DNA from: Karalla daura
Lineage: Eukaryota > Chordata > Actinopteri > Chaetodontiformes > Leiognathidae
Direction: 5' to 3'
Assembly: GCA_029224185.1 (NCBI GenBank)
Contig: CM055196.1
Location: 11,720,009-11,784,008 of the forward strand
DNA: 64,000 bases
Part shown: piece after piece, positions 1 to 12,400 of the stretch
How positions within the stretch are numbered: position 1 is the first letter of the stretch
Layout of the letters: each line of letters opens with the position of its first letter
Notes under the pieces: model-generated
Told to the model about the DNA's origin: nothing
The model's input: only the letters and a program-made list of their open reading frames with translations
Databases searched by the model: none
Position numbers and translations under genes: made by a program

Positions 1-310
1 CCACAGCTGTACTGCTCCAGTTACTAATTAGTTCAGGAAACAATTGTTATGCTCCATTGTTGAATAAACAACATGATCGTTAATGTGTGTTAGTGGCAGG
101 CAGGCCAGCCAATCAGCATCAAGCCTTGGCATGGCAACCAAGGTTGCCAGGTATGACCATCATTTTTCCCACGTCTGAAAACGGTATCGTAAAAGGGTTT
201 GTAAAAAAATAACATCTGGGGCCTTTCTGCTTCACACAATGATCCATAGCTTCAACCTTAACCCCGGAGAACAAGGATAAATACTCCATTCAACCGTTCT
301 GGGGTCTATT
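1..310 (+). repeat. Dispersed repeat family X, copy 1 (cut by the window edge)
   Basis: This stretch can be aligned by eye, with gaps, to two others at about 56770-57115 and 59340-59690, all in the same orientation. Shared landmarks, in order, are a 'gctccagtta' start, a 'gctccattgttgaataa'-like block, 'ccagccaatcagcatcaagcct', 'gtaaaagggtttgtaaaa', 'aacatctggggc' and 'gagaacaaggataaatact'. No ORF of note and no clear terminal repeats are visible, so it is probably an old non-autonomous element. The family is not identified. The left end may lie outside the window. Confidence 0.55.
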
Positions 311-2630
311 TAAAAATTCAGTATCATATTTAGTGTTTCCAACATTTGACTTCTCGTCTTCCCTGGTGAGAACAGCATAGCTTTAAGAAAAAATCTTTAA
401 CTGCACCAGATAGTTAAATACAAACCAGCACTGCTGCAGGGCAAGCACACTATCGTTCATTGGTAATTCATATGTGAAGTATTTATTAAAAAAAACTGAC
501 ATTCATTCGCAGTTTGAAGCTGTTCTTCTCTGAAATCAGAGATGAATAGGGAGGGATACAAATATCGCCTCTCTTGCCAAGATGCATGGCTGACTTTGAG
601 GACCCCTGCAGACCCGGACCACCCACACAGCTCTGGCTGATTAATCTCCTGGATGATTGTGATGCTGCCTCTGTGTCAGTCACGGCTCATGCACAGTGAC
701 TTTTGAAGAAGAGTTGGCTGGCCAAAGTGTTGATTTGGAAGAGTTAAATATAGTATTTCTCCTGAGTCCTCCAAGATATCTCCTGCTCTCCAGCTCATGT
801 AGCCAATGGACCAAAATCAGCCCAGGAGACCAGCTCGGATACACACAACTTGGCTGCAACTTATTTCCGCTTTTGTTATTAATGCAAAGCGTTTTGACCT
901 TAAGACGCTGGCTTATGGGGTGAAAAAACACATATTACTCCGAGTGCCTTGTACATCAACGTTGAGAGTGCTTTTTTTTTTTTTTTTTTTGGAGAGCGAT
1001 AAGGACAGAGAGTGATGGTGACAGGAAGAGAGCTCCTTCACATCAGCCCCGGAGATAACATCGTTGCAAATGTGCTTTTGATAAAATCATTAATGTTCAA
1101 GAGTGCGTGGGAACTGAGGCTCCTTTCAAGCACAAAACAAATGATGCTCAGCAGTTTTTTCATGAGGCAATTAAAAAGCAATATATTGGGTCTGGAGTTC
1201 AACTCACATCTTATTCATTTACCGCGCCGAGCAGCAGAAATATGATTGTCTTCTAACTCTTTTTGACGTGTTCTTACATGATAACGTACACAATGTATTT
1301 GGTTATTTCTGTTTATCAAAGGCAGAAAACATGTCCATACTGCTTCAGGACGCTCTATGTTTCCTTTCGTGTTGTCCTGACTTCCATGCATAATCTCTGA
1401 AGTCAGCCGCTTTGGAGACGTCCAATGAAGGTCGGGGGCCCGAATAGGAATGGGAATCGGAATGATTCAGGGGCCCAGAGCTGCTCAGGGACCCCGACAC
1501 ATACCAGAAATGGAGCGTATTTATTGTTCCAGAGCCCCGTGTGAGCTGTTATCAGGAGGCCCAGGATTTCTAGCAGCGCCACCGAAGGTCAGAGGTGACT
1601 ACGGGGTTTGGTGCACGTGAACTGCAGTAACTTCTAAAATCTGGTGCTGTGGGGCTTGCTCAAATAAACAAACAGGACTTATGACCGAGCAGTGTTGATA
1701 TGCACTGTAATCCAATATATCCTTAAACTCTTATATCACCAACGCGTCACAGTTGATTTCCTCCCTTCCTGTAGAAAAAATGCACTTTGGTAGTTTCTGA
1801 GAAAGGTCAAGATCTGAGAATCTGGCATGTTGGCTTGAGTTCAACTCTTAAACAGATAAGACGGAGGATAAAAAAAGGATTCACAGTGTCAGAATGAATG
1901 CCTCGGCTTGCTGTAAAACAGGCGGACAGTGAGTCTGAAACTTTTCCCTAAAAAAAGGAAAAAGAAATGCAGCCAGATTTCATTTAATCGTTAACTACAT
2001 TTTTTTTTCTCACTCTATTGAGACACAAAGGTCTTTTGTGCTGGATTACATTTTATCCATCCGTTACCAGCATCTCTGACACATATCGGCCCTGTTGCCC
2101 TTTCCACAAGCAGCCACTGAACAGACCCTGTGAGGCGCCTGCTGCGCGTCCTCCCAGCAGCCAGAGGTGGCCAGGTCAGTGAACGCCTCGCTGCAGGAAC
2201 TCCGGGCTTCCTGCCAGGTCAGAGCTGTTTACACCCAGTCAGAGGGGAGGCAGGTGAGGCGGCAGCAGAGCGAGCGCAGCCGCCTCTCGACGTTGATGCC
2301 GCGTGTGTGACTGCTTTTTACGGGTTATAGTTCATGATGGCAGTAAATGTCTCGTTGAGACGGCTGATGGAGGGCGTGGGGTCGCGTCTCTATTCACCAA
2401 TGGTCCTTGAAACGCTCCCCACGAGAAAAACAATAACACGAGTCCTGTTTGGAGTCTTTCTCACTCTGCAGGACTGTGCTGAAATATTTAAGTCGCTCTC
2501 CTCATGCAGCACTATTTCATGTGACAGCGGCCTCTTCTGTGTGCCACCTCTCTCCTGCATAAGTTGCTTTGAATGAAAACATCTGATAAATGGCTGCATG
2601 TAAATGTAATCTATGACACTTCATTCTGAC
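311..2630. other. Intergenic DNA, nothing recognised
   Basis: AT-rich DNA with short homopolymer runs (for example a T run near 970-990). The few ORFs are under 85 codons and resemble no protein I know. I see no exon-like stretch with splice signals, no RNA gene and no clear repeat here. Confidence 0.5.
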
Positions 2631-2639
2631 CTCTGGACT

Positions 2640-2930
2640 TTACAAATAATTCACCCCACTCTATGTTAATAATAGGACCATATCACTGCTTTCTCTCTCC
2701 TGTTTATATCATGTATTGCTGTTTTTTCTGTACATGGATACACTTTGTATATTACTTAATACACTTTATACTATGTACTTGTTTCTTATTACTTATTGCA
2801 CTTATTTACTGTACTAGCTGTTATTATCATTATTACATAATCATTATCATACGGTGTGGACTGTTGTGTGGCTGCTGGACAGAACATTTCCCCTTTGGGG
2901 GTAAATGAAGTACTTATCTTTAATCTTCTA
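2640..2930 (+). repeat. Probable 3' tail of an old LINE/SINE
   Basis: A very AT-rich block ends in 'gctgctggacagaacatttcccctttgggggtaa' followed by 'gaagtacttatctt' (the quoted parts are adjacent). This resembles the tail shared by several teleost non-LTR retrotransposons, which end roughly with 'aatttccccttggggat..aataaagta' and a short ATCT-like run. No reverse-transcriptase ORF is left. The assignment rests on memory of the tail motif only. Confidence 0.4.
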
Positions 2931-3240
2931 CTTTTTATACTTATCTAAGTGATGAATTTCATGCAAAGATGCAAAGGCCCAGAGAGCGAGAGTGACACAG
3001 AGAGAGAGATATTTTCTGCATGAAAATATGAAATAATGACATTTCTTTATTGACATGTCTTTATTATCAGGGTTGCCTTGATAATTTTATATAAACACAT
3101 CAGGAAAATAAAACATGATTAAATCAATAAATAAATCGAAAGAAAATGGGCTTTTTCTGAAGTAGGCTCCTTTGGAGAGGAGTCCTATAAGCAGTGAAAC
3201 CTCTCCAGCCATGTTTTGCTCTCGGTGATGTAACAGAGGG

Positions 3241-3843
3241 TTAAAGCCCCCTCACACCGCCAGATGCAGTGCCTCCAGCGCCCACAGGGGGCGCTGTGCG
3301 GCAGTTAGCTCGTTAGCCGCTAATAAGCTGGTTATTCATTGAGGCACAGATCCGCCTGAGATGCTCCGACGCTGCTGGAAATGCCTCACAAGCTAGAGGA
3401 GGGAAAGCACTGCGCCCCAAGGAGAGAACTTCTCGGATCCCCTTGTCGCGATGAGCTGGAGTAGGTTTTGACTGGCTTGGGACGACTTGAACCGGGAGGT
3501 TTGTTGTGTTCCGAGGCACCTAAGTTTAGTGCGCTTAGCGCCAGCGGCTAGCGGCGCTAGCCTAGCTTAGCCCGCTAGGCTAACTAACAAAAACCAGCGC
3601 CTCCCACACCCGAGTACACGTCTTAACCCGACCGATCTGCCTCTGCTGGGCTGCAGTTTGGGGAAACCACGCCCGCGGGCTCTCCTCGTGTGAGATGGGC
3701 GAATGTTTAGTTGTTCCGACGCGGAGCTAACTGGCTGCAGCTAGCCTGTTAGCTGACGCCAGCTAACGCCGCCTGGAACTTTTACCCGTCCGCGGTCGCC
3801 CCCAGACTACCCCGCGGCGGCAGCCCGCAGCCTCCCCGCCGCC
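3241..3843 (+). promoter_or_regulatory. FBXL14: FBXL14 promoter and 5' leader region
   Basis: The 600 bases before the FBXL14 start become GC- and CpG-rich and carry a dense cluster of GCTAGC, GCTAAC and its complement GTTAGC: 3304, 3312, 3547, 3556, 3579, 3726, 3740, 3748 and 3762. No TATA box stands out, which suits a CpG-type promoter. The leader runs straight into a strong start context (gccgccATG at 3844). The transcription start itself cannot be read from the sequence. Confidence 0.5.
3695..3730 (+). other. Upstream ORF in the FBXL14 leader (11 codons)
   Basis: An ATG at 3695 in strong context (purine at -3, G at +4) opens an 11-codon frame, MGECLVVPTRS, closed by TAA at 3728-3730, 114 bases before the main start. 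If transcription begins upstream it could lower FBXL14 translation. There is no evidence that it is translated. Confidence 0.35.
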
Positions 3844-5055
3844 ATGTTCGAGATGGAGACGCATATATCGTGCCTTTTCCCGGAGATCCTGGCCATCATC
3901 TTCAGCTACCTGGACGTGAAAGACAAAGGGAGAGTCGCCCAAGTGTGCGCGGCCTGGAGGGACGCGTCCTACCACAAGTCGGTGTGGAGGGGGGTGGAAG
4001 CCAAGCTGCATCTGCGGAGAGCCAACCCGTCCCTGTTCCCCAGCCTGCAGACCCGGGGCATCAAGAAGGTCCAGATCCTCAGCCTGAGGCGCAGCCTGAG
4101 CTACGTGATCCAGGGCATGCCGCACATCGAGAGCCTTAACCTGTGCGGCTGCTTCAACCTGACAGACAACGGACTGGGACATGCCTTTGTGCAGGACATC
4201 CCATCCCTGCGGGTGCTCAACCTCAGCCTGTGCAAACAGATCACTGACTCCAGCCTGGGCAGGATCGCCCAATACCTCAAAAACCTGGAGGTGCTTGAAC
4301 TCGGGGGCTGCAGCAACATCACAAACACGGGTTTGCTGCTCATCGCCTGGGGCTTGCACAGACTCAAGAGCCTGAACCTGCGCAGCTGCAGGCATGTGTC
4401 CGACGTGGGCATCGGGCACCTGTCCGGCATGACCCGCAGCGCGGCGGAGGGCTGCCTGTCCCTGGAGAAGCTCACCCTGCAGGACTGCCAGAAGCTGACC
4501 GACCTGTCCCTCAAGCACGTCTCCAAGGGTCTGAACAAGCTCAAGGTGCTCAACCTCAGCTTCTGCGGGGGGATCTCGGACGTGGGCATGATCCACCTGT
4601 CACACATGACCCACCTGTGCAGCCTCAACCTGCGCTCCTGCGACAACATCAGCGACACGGGGATCATGCACCTGGCCATGGGCTCCCTGCGGCTGTCCGG
4701 CCTCGACGTGTCCTTCTGCGACAAGATCGGGGACCAGAGCCTGGCCTACATCGCCCAGGGCCTCTACCAGCTCAAGTCCCTGTCGCTGTGCTCGTGCCAC
4801 ATCAGCGACGACGGCATCAACCGGATGGTGCGGCAGATGCACGAGCTCAAGACCCTCAACATCGGACAGTGCGTGCGCATCACGGACAAGGGGCTGGAGC
4901 TGATCGCCGACCACCTGACCCAGCTGACCGGCATCGACCTGTACGGCTGCACCAAGATCACCAAGAGGGGCCTGGAGAGGATCACGCAGCTGCCGTGCCT
5001 TAAAGTGCTCAACCTGGGACTGTGGCAGATGACGGAGAGCGAGAGGGTGAGGTGA
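3844..5055 (+). CDS. FBXL14: F-box and leucine-rich repeat protein 14
   Basis: Substrate receptor of an SCF (SKP1-CUL1-F-box) ubiquitin ligase. In other vertebrates it promotes degradation of Snail-family transcription factors and so acts on epithelial-mesenchymal and neural-crest programmes. The 403-residue frame is uninterrupted. An F-box covers about residues 5-50 (CLFPEILAIIFSYLDVKDKG). The rest, from about residue 70 to 395, is a run of cysteine-containing leucine-rich repeats with recurring 'L.SLNLRSC..ISD.G' units. Two starts are possible: 3844 (MFEMETHIS) with a gccgcc leader, and 3853 (METHIS), which gives the 400-residue form usual in the family; both contexts are good. The protein ends MTESERVR. 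The last two codons look like a splice donor (AGG|GTGAGG at 5046/5047), so a longer spliced tail, as in the human 418-residue form, is conceivable. Very high GC explains the long antisense frames over it. Confidence 0.97.
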   Translation: MFEMETHISCLFPEILAIIFSYLDVKDKGRVAQVCAAWRDASYHKSVWRGVEAKLHLRRANPSLFPSLQTRGIKKVQILSLRRSLSYVIQGMPHIESLNLCGCFNLTDNGLGHAFVQDIPSLRVLNLSLCKQITDSSLGRIAQYLKNLEVLELGGCSNITNTGLLLIAWGLHRLKSLNLRSCRHVSDVGIGHLSGMTRSAAEGCLSLEKLTLQDCQKLTDLSLKHVSKGLNKLKVLNLSFCGGISDVGMIHLSHMTHLCSLNLRSCDNISDTGIMHLAMGSLRLSGLDVSFCDKIGDQSLAYIAQGLYQLKSLSLCSCHISDDGINRMVRQMHELKTLNIGQCVRITDKGLELIADHLTQLTGIDLYGCTKITKRGLERITQLPCLKVLNLGLWQMTESERVR

Positions 5056-5985
5056 AAGCTCCCGTCCCGTCCCGTCCCGTCCCCGTGTACAGCCCGCGCC
5101 CAGGAGGGGGTGAACCGCCCGCATCCATCCTTCCCTCTCCACCTTCGATACTGTGACTTACAAAAGGAAAAACCCCCACACGCGAGGCGGAGGGAGGAGG
5201 GGCTCGGGCATCGATCACTGGAATATTGTTCGCCTCCACTGCAATAATCCAAGCGGGCTGTAAGGGCGCGTGCCCGGGTCCCGTGCTCCCCGGACGTGTT
5301 GATCTCGGCCCGTGTACAGTTCTCACTCTCTAGCTACCTCACCCCGTCCCACACAGGAGTGCCTACTTATCGCTGAATACTAGATCACACATTGCATATT
5401 TTTGTGACTCGCATACCAATGGGAAGTTTTGGTTGTTTTTTTTTTGTGATATTTTAAGAAGAGAAAAAAGAGAGAGAGAATCTAACTGCAGAAAAAATGA
5501 TTACAAATAGGCGTTTTAACTCTAACAGGAAAAAAGGCTGGAGGTCCTTTTTTTTTTTAGATTGAAGTTTTCCTCTTTTTTTTTTTGGCTGATGTATTTT
5601 TTACTCGCGTAACCGATATTTTTTTGTACTGAATGACTGTTGTTGACGAAATTGTACTTCAAATTGAAGTGGGTGGGTCTCTCCTGTCTGTCCCTGTTTA
5701 CCTATGTATAGTTGGCTATGTTTTTATATTCCTGAGGAAACGAGTTATGTTCCCGTATGCTACTCTGTCAAAGACTCACCAACACAGCTACAGTACGGCA
5801 TAGTCATTAACCGCTGCCACGGCTATATGCAATACCTTAAAAAAAACTGTTTTATCAGTGGTTTTTCTCCTGAGGAGCTTCCAACAATAGTGTCAGAGTA
5901 TTTGTTTAAAAAAAAACAGTAATTTAAGATTGTTTTATATTCATACAGTAGTGATATTTATGAATAAAGATGGCAAATATGTTGC
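5056..5985 (+). terminator. FBXL14: FBXL14 3' UTR with poly(A) signal
   Basis: The sequence turns abruptly AT- and T-rich after the stop. It opens with four CCCGT units at about 5062-5082. An AATAAA at 5963-5968 follows a U-rich stretch and is the best poly(A) signal. A 72-codon frame at 5704-5922 lies wholly inside this UTR and is not taken as a gene. Confidence 0.65.
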
Positions 5986-6839
5986 TTTTTTCCCCTTGTT
6001 TGGTTCATTTGCTTTGCTTCAGTGCCACTGGTGACAGAGGCTTGCTGCTTTGTGTGTCATTTCATCCAGTATCATACATTCTCCACACTTAAGATCGTCC
6101 CTTAGGTTTTCAATAGCTTTAAGATTTGGGTTCCAACATGGAAAACCTAGAAAATTTGTGACCAGTTTTGAGAAAGTCCTTGTAGATAACTTCAGAAGGG
6201 TTGCACATGCACAGTGCGTAATGTTTGCTATTTATGTAAGATTATGTCATAGGTGACTTTAATCCATAGACCGTACATCTTTTGAGTCAGACCTCTGGGG
6301 GTAACAGAGTTACAAACCCTAAGATAATCAGGGTGAAAGTGCAAAATGCAACTGCAAAAACAGATTCCAGAGTTTGGAAATGAATGACAACTTTGTCGTA
6401 CTGCAGCAGCCCTGGAGAATGATTAAAAGCCCGAGCTCTCCTTACACAACGCCTTACACAACCTCTCAGAGGAGCGACCACTGAATGATATAAAGACAGT
6501 CTGGAGATTATCGGCTCAGTCGTCCCGCAGCAGGTAACGGTGACTGAGACCGCCAAGCTCAGAGGGGAATTCATGCCTTCATCAAACAACTTTCAGACGG
6601 TGCAGGCGTTTGAGTCACAGAGGACAAAAGAGTCCGTTGTGGGAAAGTGTTGACATTAGATCTCAGTCTGGATGACTGCAACATGATTAACAAAGAAGGC
6701 CCAAACACGGTACTCATCTCTAACTCCGGCTCAGCCCCATTCTGAAGATCACTACCAAGCCGCCTGACCACAATGAGTGGGGCTTTATTTCCATAGTATA
6801 ACCATTTATGTTGACTCATCATAAAAACACAAGAAACCA

Positions 6840-9490
6840 AGGCTTATAATTTATTTATTTACATACATACAAAATCCAAATAACTCACAAACATGTCTGT
6901 TTTGCTTCCTTTTTTTTTCTTGTACACAGTTTGATTCTCAACACGAACAGACAGAAGAAGGCAGTACATTTCTCATACAAATGCAGGAGAACAGAACAGG
7001 AAAGGAAACACCGCAGACGTGAGAGAAGCCCCTTAATCGGCTCTGTGTTCCTCAACACAAGAGTCGAGAGAGAAAGAGATGACGAGACGTTAAGGCAAGG
7101 GCGGGGACACGCAGGCCGGAGTAAGGGAGAACTAATCACCAATGAAACAAACGCAGAACGAAAGGCTTTCTCCTTTTCTCCGAAGCCCTGGGGTGAAAGG
7201 TGACGGGAACGAGCAGCCCACCAGCATCCTCCCAGTCTCCACCGGGAGGAGCCTTCACACCCCTGAACTCCAGAACCTGCAGATCAGTCGTGCCGATTCC
7301 ACGCCTGGACGCTTTTTTTTTTAGCCTTCGACATTCATCGAGAAAAAAAAACCCCACACAGAAACATAAAACGTGTTCGGGTGAGAAGACAACACTGGAG
7401 CCTCGGGAGAAAGACATCTACAGTCACCGTGCGGTGAAAACATATATAAAAAAAACGACCTTTAGAAATGAATTCAAGAAAAGTACTCTCCCATCACACT
7501 TTCACGGCTTGAAAACGGCTGGAGTTCACACTTCTTTTTTTTTTCCTCTTTTTGACACAAAAGGGTTGTTTCGTTTCGTTTTTTTTGACACCTCTCTCCT
7601 CAGGTTTTCCCGCCGAGGACACTTGACTTGTTGTTCAGAGCGACTCGCTCTCCCGAGATTCTGTGCAAACATTCAATGCATATCCATACGGTAAACATTT
7701 CCATATACGTGTATTATATTTATATATTTATATATATATCTCTATAGAACATGACGCTCTGCAAGTTATGGCAGTACTGTCACACACACACGCACACACA
7801 CACACGCGTCTTGTCCCGGGGACAAAATATTTTGAGACACAACAGACAACTGCACTGCTTGTAACTTCTCAGATTGGTTTGTTTGTTGTTTTTTTTTTTG
7901 TTTGTTTTTTGTTTCCAAAGAACGCACGACACCTTCCACTTAGTTACCTTTATTCGGCCACTGCACGTGTTAAATATCACGTTATTTACATCTAAAAAGT
8001 CGAAAATCCGCTGAAAAGTGACTGGCGTCGCCCGTGGATGCAGATGCGGCTAGTAATTAAAAACCTCAGCCCTGAAGAGTTCCAAAAGATGCGACAACAA
8101 CGAGGCCTCACTTGCACCTGGAGGTGACCTGAAAAGATACGAGGAAAACAAAGTGGAGGGGGGTGGGGGGGTGGGGGGGGGGTTAAGGTTAAGGGGGGGG
8201 GCTGTCGCTCGTATTCTTCAGTGATTTCAGTCGGGGGAGCTGAGAGGAGCAGCCGGGCTCGGGGGGACGCCTACGGGGACTTTGGGTGAGACTGAGTGAC
8301 GGGCGGATCGAGGCGTTCTCGCCTTCATGCCGTAGCACCGGTGGGGGACAGAGACGCGGGCCGTCCCTGCTGCGTTTAGGTCCAGTAACTGATCTCTGTG
8401 CACGCTCCCAAGGCCACGAGGACGTTCTCCGCGCAAACATTGCATACCTCAATAATCAAGTGGACGTCGTGTGCAAAACAAACCGCCGGCAAACGCAACG
8501 CGTCACCGAGAAGAAAAGCTGGGATTTGTTTGTTTTTTTTCATATTTCACCCTCCACGTTTCCTCTCTCTCGTACTTGAGATTGAATTAAAAAACCAGAA
8601 TGATTAAAAAAAACAAGCCCTGACCCCTGATGTGGGTCAAGCCTCGGCCCCCCTCTAGCCTACAGCAGTAGGACGTACCTGCAGCTTCCACTCCGGGCGT
8701 CTGGAGAGCGGGCCGCTTTCATTTGGTTAGTGAAGGGGCGTTTCCTGGACGGGGCGTCTCCGCCCCCCCTCCTCCCCCCCCCCACACACACACACACACA
8801 CACGCCTCCCCTCTGGATGTAGCAGCTCCCCGGTTCTCTCAGGCTGACGAAGCGCTTCCCTGCAACTAGCTCTACGTCCCTTTTTTTCGTTTGTCTGTTT
8901 AGACCGTGAAGCCGTGTGAGGGGGAGGAGGCTGAGAACGCTGAGATAGAAGTGAGGTAAACTGTGCTTGATCTGGCACTTCCTGCTGTGACTGGAGACGT
9001 CGTCTCGGGAGAGGAAGGCTGGCAGTATGCTCCAAGACTTTGTGCGGAAGTTTGCTTCTATCATCCCATATCCCTCCCTCTCTCCCCTCTCTCTCGCCCT
9101 CTGCCAGGGCACCTGTGCCAGACTGACTGCTGTGCGTTTCATGTATAGATGTATCCATCTCTACCTATGCTACAAGTGAATCTGGTGAGGCGTTAAAGGG
9201 TCAGATTTGGACTTCTCCTCCCTCTCTTTGAGTATTCTGCCATGTTCGAGCGTGTGACTCTGTTTGAGAGAGGAGGGAAGCGCTTCGACGTCGTGAGCTT
9301 CTGCCCCGGGGTGGACGAGGGGAGCGAGGAGGTACGAGCCCAGCGAAGGGGGGGGGGGGGTTGAGCTAGATAGATACAGAGACAGACAGGTTGTAATGCC
9401 CCAGCTCTCACGCTTCCAGGAGCCTCTCTGAGCGGAGGTAGAGGAGGGCTCAGCCGCAGGCTGCCTTCAGTCTGTGTGAGGTCAGAGTTG
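6840..9490 (-). terminator. ERC1: ERC1 3' UTR with poly(A) signals
   Basis: Downstream of the ERC1 stop, on the minus strand, no exon or other gene is visible for 2.6 kb. On that strand AATAAA occurs twice, overlapping, at 6850-6859; this is the first good poly(A) signal pair met and I take it as the transcript end. The UTR holds a (CA)n run near 7783-7806 and a G/C-homopolymer block at 8155-8201. It converges on FBXL14, whose poly(A) signal lies about 880 bases away. Confidence 0.5.
8155..8201. repeat. Poly-G block (poly-C in the ERC1 transcript)
   Basis: The plus strand shows runs of 6-11 G broken by single T bases, then ttaaggttaa and a further G run. On the plus strand it fits a G-quadruplex; in the ERC1 RNA it would be C-rich. 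It lies in the inferred ERC1 3' UTR. No function is known. Confidence 0.6.
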
Positions 9491-12400
9491 TCAGCACGAC
9501 TCCTCCAGGGCGTTGACCACCTGCTCCAGGATGTCCGGGCAGTAGTCGGCGATCTGCTGGAGGACAGAGTTGGCGTACTCCTGCAGCTCCCCGCTCTCCT
9601 TCTCGCACACCTCCAGCTCCCGCTCCAACTGCACGGAGAGCGTACGTCAGCACATCCGCTCAATGAGCAGACCGGACAGACTTCACGTGACGGCATTCCA
9701 GATCCACCCGAACAGGAGGGCAGCTCTGCTGTTAGACAGCCTACCTGTGGGACACTCATCTTGTGGAGCTCCTCCTCCCAGTCTTCGGGGTCGCTGTGGT
9801 GGTAGTGAGAGGGCGGCGTGAGCTGGCTGAGGATGCTGGGGTCCCGGTCGTGGCAGAGGTCCGTCAGGTGGGCGATGTACAGCTTGAGCTTACTGCGGTT
9901 CTGGGACAGGGCTACAAGAGGGGGGATCATCTGCGTGGGAGGGAGAGACGAGGAGGCACGGTTTCAGTCCTCTGAACGTGAAAACCAGGACCCAGGCACA
10001 TATGGAGATCTTTGTAATGAGAGGACAACACAGGCATGCTTCTGAACCCATCACCACCGTCACCACAGAGTCTCAGGTCCAGGCTGAGCTGAGGCCGGAA
10101 CCTTCTGACCGGTCACAATGTGAGCAGCTCATCTCTGGCAGCATGCAGAGCTAAGGTGGCCCTGGTCTGAGGCGGGATGAGAACCAGCTCAACCTCTTAG
10201 CTGGAGCATGCAGACACACAAACACGCAGCATCACTGGTCCCTCCCCTACGAGCCACCGAGGAGCAGTGATGGACAGCCACAGGAGGAGGCACGGAGGAA
10301 TGGGTTTCAGGGGGAGAAAGAATAATCGAGCAAAAAAAGAAGGAGACCACACTGTGAGGAAGACGAGCAAACATGCCACAGAGCGATGGACGATGGAGAC
10401 ACGTTTTCCAACACTTTTTAGACACGCGCTCACCCTTCTGAAAAAAAACGGCTGAGAGAGAGAGAGAGGGGGAGGGCAAAAGGTCGGCTACGCCCAGATA
10501 CCCTCCTCATCATCCTGTTAGCCAGGAGGTGACCCAGCGCAGCATTGGGAGGGAACATTCGGTTAGTGAGAGCAAAAAAAACACACTGGGCTTCAAAGAG
10601 ATACTCCTCTTCAGACAGGAGGAACAGCTGAGGCTGAGCCGCAGCAGAGATTAAACACAGGACTGGATGGCGTTGAGAGAGGGGTGCCGCTAGTGGCGAG
10701 GACGTGCTACCTGATCTGGAGAGGGCTTGTGATTTGTCTGGTCGGGCGTGGTCTTCAGGTGGTCGTCCTCGTAGTTGTCGGCCATCAGCTTCATCCTGTT
10801 CTGGGTCTGAAGGTCGCGACAAGTGACAGCATTAAGGTCACCGGAGATTTCTGAGACTGGACCAGGTGGTTCAGCAGACAGTCGCATTTATTCATCAATC
10901 TGTATCTAAACAGTGGGAGCAGAGCCTCACACAGGATGCCTGTCCAGATATATGACCCAGGCTCCCAGACGTCACACTAATCAAGGTACTTCTGTCTCAG
11001 AGAATTACATGCGTTTCCACATGGACTTTACGCACAGTAATATAATACAGAGTAAATCCGTTCTTGTTTCTGTATAATATCTAAACATGGCAAAAAGGGT
11101 TTAAAAGGACTGCATGGGGTCAGCGTTTCAACCCGGCACAAAGCCGCTGTTGGGGTTGATCTGAGTTTATCCTTCATTTAGACAAAGCATACGACGGCTG
11201 CTCATCCCGGGACTTTGGGGGAGAGAGAAAAAGCGAGGATCCCCCCCCGGTGTGGCAGATAATCCTTCAGGGTTTCACGCCAGATATGATTTCATGGCGT
11301 CCTGGCTCCGGCCGCGTGGCACGCATCGAGAACGCAGGCTGCAGTGGCTGAGCGGCGGCCCTGACATCTGGCCTCTGATCGCCCTCCTCCCTCCCCCTCC
11401 CTCCGCTCTGCCTCCCCCGCTGGGGCGCACCACCCACCTGCTGCTTGAGCTGCTGCACCAGCCGGTCCTTCTCGCGCTTCAGCAGGGCCACCTCGTCCTG
11501 GGTCTTCTTCTTCTTGGACGAGGACAGCTCCAGCAGGGCGATGTTGGCGTCCTTCTCGCTGATGGCGGCCAGCAGCGCCTCCTGCCTGCGGGAGCGGGGG
11601 GGTGCGGCGGGACAAACATGGCATTTAGCCGCGCGGGTAAACAGCTCAATTATCATTCATTATTCATGGGGCAAAATCAGCCCGCCAGCTGGGGGAGGCC
11701 AAAACTGGATGACATTTTACAAGAAGGAGGCGGCAATCAATACTCGGCGGTCGGCTCCACCCCGCTGCGCGAGCCCCTATCTCTGTGTGTGTGTGTGTGT
11801 GTGTATATGTGCGTGTGTGTGCGCGCGTCTTACTTCATCTCCAGCACCTCCTCCAGGTGTTTCCTGCGCTCGGCTCGCAGGGTGGAGAGGTGCGCTTCTT
11901 TCTCACACAGCGACTGCTGGGTGGAGGCCAGCTTGGCCCTCATGGACTCCAGCTCCTGCTTCACCTTATCCATGGCTCCCAGCAGCTCCTCCATCTGCTC
12001 GCACACACGCACACACACACACGCACAACCACGCACACACAATTCAGTCATGATCCAAGTTGAACCGATAACGCAGCAATCAGTAAGTGTCGGTTTTGTT
12101 CTTTTTTAGGGATCGTTTTCCCCCTAAAAAAAGCGTTGCGTGAGCCGCCCGGGAGCAGCAGCGGATAACGTGGGACAGCTCCACAGCGAAACGGATGCAC
12201 TGTGCGCAGCATTTCATTTACCTGTTATTTCGTTCAGAGGTGGCACAAAGGGGCCATCGGCGCAGGATTTAGGCCATGTGAATGGATCAGCCCCGAATGA
12301 TCAATTTTGTGGTCGGTTTTTGCGCGATGCGGGCGAATCGATCGGATACAAACAAACAGCAGGTAAACAAAATAACGAGGATCTGACACAGGATGGAAAA

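Noticed and set aside
3763..4596. 277-codon frame antisense to FBXL14
   Set aside because: It is the complement of a GC-rich leucine-rich-repeat gene; the periodic composition mirrors the repeats, and there is no similarity to known proteins.
4600..5326. Several antisense frames over the FBXL14 3' half
   Set aside because: Overlapping shadows of the same GC-rich exon, with low-complexity content.
5704..5922. 72-codon frame starting MYSWLCFYIPEE
   Set aside because: It lies in the FBXL14 3' UTR before the poly(A) signal, has no recognised relatives and a poor start context.
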